Of a stretch of DNA of 64,000 nucleotides, positions 58,123 through 64,000 are shown in pieces. Made by a program: the position numbers and the translations under genes. A model generated the notes under the pieces. The model saw only the letters and a program-made list of their open reading frames with translations. It made no database searches and was not told where the DNA came from. Position 1 is the stretch's first letter. Every line of letters begins with the position of its first letter. This DNA is from Mycetocola saprophilus (lineage in GTDB: Bacteria; Actinomycetota; Actinomycetes; Actinomycetales; Microbacteriaceae). The stretch is taken from the NCBI RefSeq assembly GCF_000718085.1, contig NZ_JOEC01000001.1, positions 806,001-870,000 of the forward strand. Direction: 5' to 3'.

Positions 58123-60080
58123 TGGCCGACGCCTGCTGCGGCCCCGCCGAAACCCCCATCATCAGCCCCGCCGAATCCGGCTCGGTGGGGACCGACCGCG
58201 AAGCCACCCCACTCCGCGAACCGCTGACCCCCTGGTGGCGTGATTCCGGTGTCCTGATCCCCGCCGCCTCGGGGGTGCTCCTGCTGGTGGGCGCCGGCGT
58301 CTCGGCGCTCGAATTCCCCGTGGCCGCGCTGATCATCCACGCGGCTTCGCTCGCGCTGGGTGCCTGGACCTTCATTCCCGGCGCGATTCGGAAGCTTCTG
58401 CGCGGGCGCCTCACCGTGGGGCTGCTGATGACCATCGCCGCGGTGGGTGCGGTACTCCTGGGGCACGTGGCCGAGGCCGCGGCCCTGGCCTTCCTCTTCT
58501 CCCTGGCCGAGGCGCTCGAAGACCGCGCGATGGATCGCGCGCGTCACGGCCTGGGTGCCCTGCTCGACCTCATTCCCACCGAGGTGCGCGTGCTGCGTGG
58601 CGGACACGAGTGCGTGGTCGCCGGCGCGAATGTGCGCATCGGTGACGTATTACTGATTGCCGCGGGGGATCGGATCGCCACCGACGGCGTGGTTGCAGCG
58701 GGCCGCGGCGGGGTGGACCTCTCGGCCATCACCGGCGAATCGATCCCCGTTTCGGTGGCACCCGGTGATCCGATTGCGGCCGGGGCGATCAACGGCTCGG
58801 CAAGCCTGCGGGTCACGGCCACGGCCGATGGTCGCAACAACTCGCTCACCGATATCGTCGCGCTGGTGAGCGCCGCCCAGGAACGCAAGGGGGAGTGGGC
58901 CCGCCGGGCGGATCGAATCGCGCGTCCGCTGGTTCCCGCGGTGCTGATCCTCTCGGCCCTCGTGATCATGTTTGGCTTCCTGGTGGGGGATCCGGAGTTC
59001 TGGACCGAACGCGCCCTGGTGGTACTGGTGGCGGCCTCGCCCTGTGCGCTGGCGATCGCGGTCCCGGTCACCGTTATCTCGGCGATCGGTTCGGCCAGCC
59101 GGTTCGGAGTCATCGTCAAGTCGGGCGCGGCGTTTGAGCGCCTCGGCGCGGTGCGTCGGGTGGTGTTTGATAAGACCGGCACCCTCACCCGCAATGTGCC
59201 CGAGGTGGTTGCGGTCGAGGGCGGAGAGGCCGGATCATCCGATTCGGCGCTGATCGCGGCCGCCGCCCTGGAGGCGCGGAGCACCCACCCGCTCGCCCGG
59301 GCAATCGTGGCGGCGGCGCCCGCCGGGCACCTTCCGGAGGCGCAGGATGTGACCGAGGAGGCGGGCCACGGACTCGCCGGACGCGTGGACGGTGTCCGGG
59401 TGCGCGTGGGTAGCGTTCGCTGGCTGCTCGACCCTGAGGTCGACGGCGCGCTGGTGAATGCCGCCGAGCGCCTGGCCGCGGTGGGCATGACCGTCGTGGT
59501 GATCGAGCTGGATGGCCGCGCCACCACGGTCATCGGCGTTCGGGACGAGCTGCGGCCCGAGGCGGGGGAGACGGTCGCGGCCCTGCGCGCGCAGGGGATT
59601 TCGGTTGCACTTCTCACCGGTGATTCCGCGCGCACCGCGGAGGCGCTCGCGCAGAGCGCCGGGATCTCTGAGGTTCATCACGAGCAGCTCCCCAGCGACA
59701 AGGCGCGCGTGATCGAGGCTTACCGACGTACCGCGGTGACGGCGATGATCGGAGACGGCATCAACGACGCACCGGCGCTGGCCACCGCGGATGTCGGGAT
59801 CGCGATGGGCCAGACGGGTTCGGCGGCCGCATTGGAATCCGCCGACATTGCGTTTGTTGGCACCGATCTTCGCCAGCTCCCACGGGCAATCGCCCATGCA
59901 CGCCGCGGGCTCCGCATCATGACCGGAAACATTTTCCTCGCGCTGGCGATCATCGTGGTTCTGGTTCCGCTGGCGCTGTGGGGCGTCCTGGGGTTGGCCG
60001 GGGTGGTGCTGGTGCATGAGATTGCCGAGGTAATCGTGATTCTCAATGGCATTCGTGCGGCGCGGGTCCGGTCAAATTGA
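58122..60080 (+). CDS. Heavy-metal-translocating P1B-type ATPase
   Basis: 652 residues from GTG 58122, which shares one base with the cmtR stop; GGGGGAG precedes it. Membrane helices flank the actuator (ITGESIPV), the phosphorylation site (FDKTGTLT), the HP motif (STHPLARAI) and the hinge (GDGINDAPALATADVGIAMG). The transmembrane metal motif is SPC (ASPCALAIAVPV), not CPC. SPC is the P1B-4 signature, associated with Co, Fe, Ni or Zn, with some Cd transporters reported. No N-terminal HMA domain, only an ACCGP start. Exports the metal sensed by CmtR, by inference. Confidence 0.92.
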   Translation: MADACCGPAETPIISPAESGSVGTDREATPLREPLTPWWRDSGVLIPAASGVLLLVGAGVSALEFPVAALIIHAASLALGAWTFIPGAIRKLLRGRLTVGLLMTIAAVGAVLLGHVAEAAALAFLFSLAEALEDRAMDRARHGLGALLDLIPTEVRVLRGGHECVVAGANVRIGDVLLIAAGDRIATDGVVAAGRGGVDLSAITGESIPVSVAPGDPIAAGAINGSASLRVTATADGRNNSLTDIVALVSAAQERKGEWARRADRIARPLVPAVLILSALVIMFGFLVGDPEFWTERALVVLVAASPCALAIAVPVTVISAIGSASRFGVIVKSGAAFERLGAVRRVVFDKTGTLTRNVPEVVAVEGGEAGSSDSALIAAAALEARSTHPLARAIVAAAPAGHLPEAQDVTEEAGHGLAGRVDGVRVRVGSVRWLLDPEVDGALVNAAERLAAVGMTVVVIELDGRATTVIGVRDELRPEAGETVAALRAQGISVALLTGDSARTAEALAQSAGISEVHHEQLPSDKARVIEAYRRTAVTAMIGDGINDAPALATADVGIAMGQTGSAAALESADIAFVGTDLRQLPRAIAHARRGLRIMTGNIFLALAIIVVLVPLALWGVLGLAGVVLVHEIAEVIVILNGIRAARVRSN

Positions 60081-60227
60081 TCCCGGGCAGAGACGCTGAC
60101 ATCAAGATTTCGCACCATACCGCCCACCCGTTTGGATTCGGCCGCGAACTCCCTCCTCGACCTGAACTCGCTGGCCCGCGAGGCGGACCAGACGCACGTA
60201 CGCGGTTTCATTCGAGTATCATCGGCC

Positions 60228-60293
60228 CAGAAAGTAATCATTGGTTCAGAAAGTAATCATTGGTTCAGTGGAAATTGAACCAATGATTACTGA
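60228..60293 (+). repeat. 19-bp direct repeat plus inverted copy
   Basis: CAGAAAGTAATCATTGGTT occurs at 60228-60246 and 60247-60265. An inverted copy (TGAACCAATGATTAC, 60276-60290) pairs perfectly over 15 bp with 60253-60267 around an eight-base loop. The inverted arm overlaps the ATG of a short open frame (60283). This looks like an operator. Confidence 0.9.
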
Positions 60294-60417
60294 GCCGGTT
60301 CCGGGGGAGGAGGAGTGGGCGACTCCTCATGCTGCACCGTCAGATCCGCCTCGTCTACGCATTGTTGATCTGTTGACGCTGGGGATTTATTGGTGCGGGC
60401 GGGTTAGATGTCGGTGA
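60283..60417 (+). pseudogene. Truncated gene start (44 codons), unknown family
   Basis: The ATG sits inside the repeat/operator. The frame reads a hydrophilic start (PGEEEWATP) and then RLRIVDLLTLGIYW, which looks like the beginning of a membrane helix or a helix-turn-helix protein, and ends by stop at 60417 after running into the 3' end of the opposite-strand esterase gene. Probably the 5' remnant of a gene whose rest was lost. The 323-base gap after the metal ATPase holds only this and the repeat. Confidence 0.4.
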
Positions 60418-61144
60418 TGGTTCGGATCCGGTCGGTCATGGCTCGGCGGGCGATGTCGGAGTCGGGGACGAAGCGTTCGAAGCCGTGTGGTGCTCCGGGG
60501 TGGACGTGGAGTTCGATCGGTACGCCGTGCCGGGCCAGCTTGGTATGACGGTCGTCAAGCATCGGGTAAATCAGGATTTGCTTGGCGACCGGTATGTTCC
60601 GGTCGCGGGCGAGGATTGCGGCGCCCGCGGTGGGGCCACCTCCACCACTGTCGCCCATGAGTGCAATCCGGTCGGGGTTTACGCCGAGGGAGGCGGCGTG
60701 TTCGCGAAGCCAGATCAGCGCACTGTAGACGTCTTCGGCCATCGCCGTGCTGGTCGGCGCCTCGGGCGCGAGGCGGAGGTCGACGGACAAAAACGGGATG
60801 CCGCTGTGGGCGACGTACCACGCGACGACTTCGTCGTACAGGTCGACGCTGCCCCCGAGCATCCCTCCGCCGTGTGCGTACACGACAGCAGATCCCGGGG
60901 TTTTTCCGGTCTTGGCGTACCAGCGCAGTAGCAGCGTGGCCTCACTGTCGAATGTCTCGGTGGTGAAATCGGTGGTGGTCACTCCGGTGACAGTGGGGGA
61001 GAGGGCGGGCATGTAGGCCTGACCGGCGTTCGCGGAGGCGCGGACGGCCTGCCAGTCTCCGCGCACGGGGCGTGGGGCATTCGCTGATCCCCGCTTCAGT
61101 TCGGCCATCGCGGGCACAAGTGCGGGGTCAAGAGCGTATTTCAT
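60404..61144 (-). CDS. Alpha/beta hydrolase (HSL/family IV esterase) with internal deletion
   Basis: 246 residues; relatives are about 310. The oxyanion motif YAHGGGML and nucleophile GDSGGGG are present, as is the final His in HPGAPHGFE. Between YPMLDDRH and ARHGVPIELHV about 60-70 residues that normally include the catalytic Asp (in a DxxxDE context) and the cap-side helices are missing, without loss of frame. The enzyme is therefore probably inactive. It is followed on the minus strand from a SnoaL-like gene and shares its orientation, so the two may form an operon. Confidence 0.75.
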   Translation of the reverse strand: MKYALDPALVPAMAELKRGSANAPRPVRGDWQAVRASANAGQAYMPALSPTVTGVTTTDFTTETFDSEATLLLRWYAKTGKTPGSAVVYAHGGGMLGGSVDLYDEVVAWYVAHSGIPFLSVDLRLAPEAPTSTAMAEDVYSALIWLREHAASLGVNPDRIALMGDSGGGGPTAGAAILARDRNIPVAKQILIYPMLDDRHTKLARHGVPIELHVHPGAPHGFERFVPDSDIARRAMTDRIRTITDI

Positions 61145-61180
61145 GATCGGAGCTTTCGCTTTCTGGGGCGTTGTTCGGTC

Positions 61181-61612
61181 TCAGACGGTGGTAATGGTGC
61201 CATCCCACGCGCCGCCCGCGGGCACGGAGGCGTGCTGATGGATGAGCTCCCACCCGTGCTCCCGACGTTCGAAGCAGTCGGTTTGCCGGGAGATGACCTG
61301 TCGGCTGGAGCCGTCCTTGAGTACGAGGGCGGTGCGTTGCACGGTGCATACGATGCCCATGTCTCCGTTGACAGTGGCATCCAGGTCGAGGATCTCGACC
61401 GTGCACGACTCAAATGTCGCGAACGTGTCATCGAACAGCTTCTGTGCCGGTGCGATGCCGCGGGAGGCGAACGGCACGATGTCGAACCACAGCGCGTCGG
61501 ACGCCCAGTGTCGAGTGCTCTGTGCTCCGGTCATCGACGTGGCCATCTCGCCGACGACGCCGATCAAGGTGTCTTTGTCCTGCTGTGCGCTCGCGCGCTC
61601 GCTCGTGGTCAT
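61181..61612 (-). CDS. SnoaL-like / nuclear transport factor 2 family protein
   Basis: 143 residues, a small alpha+beta barrel of the SgcJ/EcaC-like NTF2 group: WASDALWFDIVPFASRGIA, then EILDLDATVNGDMGIV and WELIHQHAS at the end. GGAAGGAAC precedes the ATG (minus strand). Members are small-molecule isomerases, hydrolases or binding proteins; no substrate can be named. It is divergent from the MerR regulator, which may control it together with the esterase gene. Confidence 0.78.
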   Translation of the reverse strand: MTTSERASAQQDKDTLIGVVGEMATSMTGAQSTRHWASDALWFDIVPFASRGIAPAQKLFDDTFATFESCTVEILDLDATVNGDMGIVCTVQRTALVLKDGSSRQVISRQTDCFERREHGWELIHQHASVPAGGAWDGTITTV

Positions 61613-61705
61613 GGTGTTGTTCCTTCCATCTGGCAGTCCGAGTAACCGCCTCTAGAACGAGTCTCGGGTGTGCCGTCAGGGGAGATGCAATAGGCCTGTT
61701 CCTGC

Positions 61706-61747
61706 TGGTATCTCCCGTTGGGGGAGGTGTCATACTCGAGGTATGAC
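61706..61747 (+). promoter_or_regulatory. MerR-type promoter/operator
   Basis: A dyad CTCCC-GTTGG-GGGAG (61712-61726), much like operators of drug-sensing MerR proteins, sits within a 19-base spacer between TGGTAT (weak -35, 61706) and CATACT (-10, 61731). A second palindrome GTCATAC-TCGAG-GTATGAC (61729-61747) overlaps the start ATG. The transcript would be leaderless or nearly so. Confidence 0.5.
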
Positions 61748-62570
61748 GGCATCCTTAGCGATCGGGGACTTCTCCCGCGCATCGCACCTGAACATCAAGA
61801 CGCTGCGCCATTACCACCGGATCGGGCTCCTCGTTCCCGCCCACGTGGACCCGGACACCGCCCACCGGCGATACGACACCGACCAGATCCCGACCGCCCA
61901 GGTCATCCGCCGGCTCCGCATGCTCGACATGCCCCTGGACGAGATCCATCGCCTGATCGTGACCAGCGATCTGACCCGCCGGAACCGGCTCATCTCAGAC
62001 CACCTCGCACACCTGGAGGCGCAGCTCGCCCGCACACAGGACGCGGTGGCGTCGCTGCGGGACCTGATCGAACCATCCCGCGGCAATCAGACGGCGAGCG
62101 TTGAGCATCGGCGTCAGCCTGCCACGCCGGCCGCCGCGATCAGCGCAGTGATCGACGTCGAGAATGTGACGGGCTGGTACCAGGGTGCCCTCGGCGAGCT
62201 GCACGCCCTGCTCGCCGTCCAGAAGATTTCGCCCACCGGGCCTGGAGGCGCGATCTACTCCACCGATCTGTTCACCCACGGCCGCGGCGAGGCCATCGTG
62301 TTTGTGCCCTGTGATGGCGATCTGCGACCGACCGGACGAGTCGTGCCCCTTACGGTGCCGGAGACAGATCTCGCCGTAGCTGAACACCGCGGCCCGCACT
62401 CCGGCGAGATCGATCACATCTATGGCGAACTTGGCGCGTACATCGGTGATCACGCGATCGGGATCGACGGCCCCATCCGCGAGTACTACCTCGTCGGCGC
62501 ACTCGAGACGGCCGACGAGAACCAGTGGCGCACCGAGATCGGCTGGCCCATCTTCCACACCGGAGCGTAA
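61743..62570 (+). CDS. MerR family regulator with GyrI-like effector domain
   Basis: 275 residues from ATG 61743. The N-terminal MerR helix-turn-helix (LAIGDFSRASHLNIKTLRHYHRIGLL) is followed by a dimerisation coiled coil (about 85-118) and a C-terminal domain of about 150 residues ending in EYYLVG and TEIGWPIF, the GyrI/BmrR-like multidrug-binding fold. Such proteins activate genes when bound to drugs or hydrophobic ligands. It is divergent from the SnoaL-like and esterase genes. Confidence 0.87.
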   Translation: MTASLAIGDFSRASHLNIKTLRHYHRIGLLVPAHVDPDTAHRRYDTDQIPTAQVIRRLRMLDMPLDEIHRLIVTSDLTRRNRLISDHLAHLEAQLARTQDAVASLRDLIEPSRGNQTASVEHRRQPATPAAAISAVIDVENVTGWYQGALGELHALLAVQKISPTGPGGAIYSTDLFTHGRGEAIVFVPCDGDLRPTGRVVPLTVPETDLAVAEHRGPHSGEIDHIYGELGAYIGDHAIGIDGPIREYYLVGALETADENQWRTEIGWPIFHTGA

Positions 62571-62651
62571 GGCGGCCGATCCAGCTACCCGGCAAGGGGA
62601 GTGGTCCGTTATCGACGTATATGCAATTTCAGCACGTCAGATATCCGTGAC

Positions 62652-62670
62652 TTGACATAATGTACATTAT
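62652..62670 (+). promoter_or_regulatory. TTGACA with perfect 14-bp palindrome
   Basis: TTGACA (62652-62657) runs directly into ATAATGTACATTAT (62657-62670), a perfect palindrome in an AT-rich patch, about 120 bases before the HdeD-like gene. It is a likely repressor site over a promoter, but no good -10 is seen at 17 bases. Confidence 0.4.
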
Positions 62671-62787
62671 CAGCGCGACAGTCTGATTGCGATTTGGGCA
62701 CGGAGTGGCGGCCCCGCCACCGCATAACGTGTGTCTGCGTCAGAATGGATGTACCGGATACGTTTGGTGTGATCGAAGGGAAAGATC

Positions 62788-63348
62788 ATGAGTGAACGAC
62801 TCGTCATCGACAGCAGACAGCTCAAAGACTCGGCGGTGAACGGAATTCGCGTGGGACTCGGCGTCACGGGCATCGTCGCCGTTCTGGTGGGAATCCTGAT
62901 CCTGGCTCGGCCCGGATCCGCGCTGATCGCCGTGGGCTGGCTATTCGGACTGTACTTCATCGTGGCCGGCGTGATGCGCCTGATCGCCGCGGCGCTCGCC
63001 ACCGACTCGGATACCGTGTATCGCATCTCCAGCGGCATCCTGGGGCTCCTGCTGTTGGCCGGCGGCATCTACACACTGGAAAACCCGGTCTTCGGCGCCA
63101 CGATCCTCGCCACGGTCATCGGCATCACCTGGATCATCGAGGGCATCGCCGCGCTGACCGGACGCAGCAATGATCGCGCCAAATGGTTCGGGATCCTCTA
63201 CGGAATCCTGAGCATCGTGGCCGGCGTGATGGTGCTGTTCATCCCGCTCAGCACGGCGGCAATCCTGCTGATTTTTGCGGCCATCTTCCTGGTTATCGGC
63301 GGCATCCTGCAGATTATTCAGGCGTTCCTGTTTGGGCGTCACGGGTAG
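62788..63348 (+). CDS. HdeD-like membrane protein
   Basis: 186 residues with six membrane helices arranged as repeated pairs (GIRVGLGVTGIVAVLVGILIL, then SGILGLLLLAGGIYTL and GILYGILSIVAGVMVLF), the pattern of the HdeD/DUF308 family. E. coli HdeD is linked to acid resistance at high cell density; the role in actinobacteria is unknown. AGGGA precedes the ATG. Monocistronic, ending at a terminator. Confidence 0.85.
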   Translation: MSERLVIDSRQLKDSAVNGIRVGLGVTGIVAVLVGILILARPGSALIAVGWLFGLYFIVAGVMRLIAAALATDSDTVYRISSGILGLLLLAGGIYTLENPVFGATILATVIGITWIIEGIAALTGRSNDRAKWFGILYGILSIVAGVMVLFIPLSTAAILLIFAAIFLVIGGILQIIQAFLFGRHG

Positions 63349-63379
63349 CCCGCCCGTTACCCACTCCCCCAAAAACCAC

Positions 63380-63415
63380 AAAAATCCCGCATTCGCTACG
63401 AATGCGGGATTTTTG
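63380..63415 (+). terminator. Bidirectional terminator
   Basis: An 11-bp stem (ATCCCGCATTC / GAATGCGGGAT) flanked by A and T runs lies between two convergent genes. Confidence 0.95.
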
Positions 63416-63422
63416 TTACGTA

Positions 63423-64000
63423 TTACTCGCCGGAGCCGAAGCTGCCGGTGTCCCCCACCAGGCGGGTGTTATCGGCGGGCACGGCCTCGACGGCGGCCAG
63501 GGCTACCTCGGCGGCGAACTCGGCCACGTTGTAGAGCTTGCCGGCCTGCTCGCGACGCTCGGCGATCGCGCCGGGGTTCAGTCGGTCCAGCAGGGTCGCG
63601 GTGATCGTGCCCTCGATCATGTCGCCGGACACCACCACAAAACCGATACCGGCCTCGGCCAGGGCGGGGATCTGCTCGCGCAGGGCGTCCTCGCCGGCGC
63701 GCTTGGACAGGGCAACCGGCTCATACTCGGGCATGGTCGGGGTCTGGCGGATGAAGTGGGCCTGGTGGCTGGTCACGAAGACCACGCGCGACCCCTCTCC
63801 CAGCAGGGACTTGGCGCTCTCCAGCACGTTGAGCTGGGCGTCACGGTTGAGCAGCAGGGCATAGTTCTCGGCCATGCCGGACTCCATGCCGCCCGAGGCG
63901 TTCAGGACCAGGATGTCCAGCGATCCGTACTCGGCACGGATGGTGTCCATCATGTCCGCCACCGAGGCGGGGTCGGTCAGGTCGGCACCCACGGTGATCG
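63423..64000 (-). CDS. Short-chain dehydrogenase/reductase family protein (5' end outside the window)
   Basis: The frame is open to the right edge, so the N-terminal nucleotide-binding GxxxGxG is not visible. Seen: GADLTDPASV, the NASGGMESG block (in place of NAG), FVTSHQAHF with the catalytic Ser position, and YEPVALSKRAGEDAL. The Tyr-to-Lys spacing here is Y-x6-K where classical SDRs have Y-x3-K, a variant seen in some actinobacterial family members. Substrate unknown. An internal GTG at 63992 is unlikely to be the true start. Confidence 0.8.
   Translation of the reverse strand, partial: ITVGADLTDPASVADMMDTIRAEYGSLDILVLNASGGMESGMAENYALLLNRDAQLNVLESAKSLLGEGSRVVFVTSHQAHFIRQTPTMPEYEPVALSKRAGEDALREQIPALAEAGIGFVVVSGDMIEGTITATLLDRLNPGAIAERREQAGKLYNVAEFAAEVALAAVEAVPADNTRLVGDTGSFGSGE

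Overview
The window is about 64 kb of high-GC chromosomal DNA. GTG starts are common and genes are packed with ATGA stop/start overlaps. The order rpe-hisE-hisG-hisF-hisI-trpE-(TIGR02234 protein)-(HGxxPAAW protein)-trpC-trpB-trpA-lgt-gltB-gltD-pyk is typical of Actinomycetota, most likely Microbacteriaceae. The genus is not determined, and I see no rRNA, tRNA, CRISPR array or insertion sequence.

Region 1 (1-12.8 kb) is a type VII secretion (ESX-like) locus. It has a mycosin-type S8 protease cut by the left edge and a decayed second copy. These are followed by a Gly-rich secreted-type protein resembling PE_PGRS, a WXG100-like protein, a small coiled-coil protein, EccD, an RDD-FHA protein and a three-ATPase EccC, closed by a strong terminator. 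EccB and EccE are not visible. Region 2 (12.9-31.4 kb) is housekeeping: histidine and tryptophan biosynthesis, Lgt, glutamate synthase and pyruvate kinase. Region 3 (31.4-39.6 kb) holds an N-formylglutamate-amidohydrolase-like protein, a Dcu-type C4-dicarboxylate transporter, and two large tandem LuxR-type (LAL-like) regulators, the second without a P-loop.

Region 4 (39.6-46.1 kb) is a surface-structure operon. It encodes a vWA adhesin-like protein, two exported proteins with SipW-type signal peptides (TasA/camelysin-like), an ER-type signal peptidase (SipW-like) and a protein with an LVRTG sorting-like tail. It lies just downstream of the two regulators, and its upstream region carries a phased array of CGTAG sites. 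This regulator-operator-fibre arrangement is the best candidate here for an undescribed system. Region 5 (46.2-51.7 kb) holds a serine hydrolase, a TetR regulator, an NlpC/P60 cell-wall hydrolase, an AlaA-like aminotransferase and a GNAT-like protein.

Region 6 (51.8-57.5 kb, minus strand) is a JetA-JetB-JetC (MksFEB) condensin operon, i.e. a Wadjet-type locus, with no JetD nuclease next to it. Region 7 (57.7-64 kb) holds a CmtR metal sensor with a P1B-type metal ATPase behind a leaderless-looking promoter. After that comes a scarred segment with repeats, a truncated gene and an esterase lacking its catalytic Asp region. It ends with a SnoaL-like protein, a MerR regulator, an HdeD-like membrane protein and a partial short-chain dehydrogenase.
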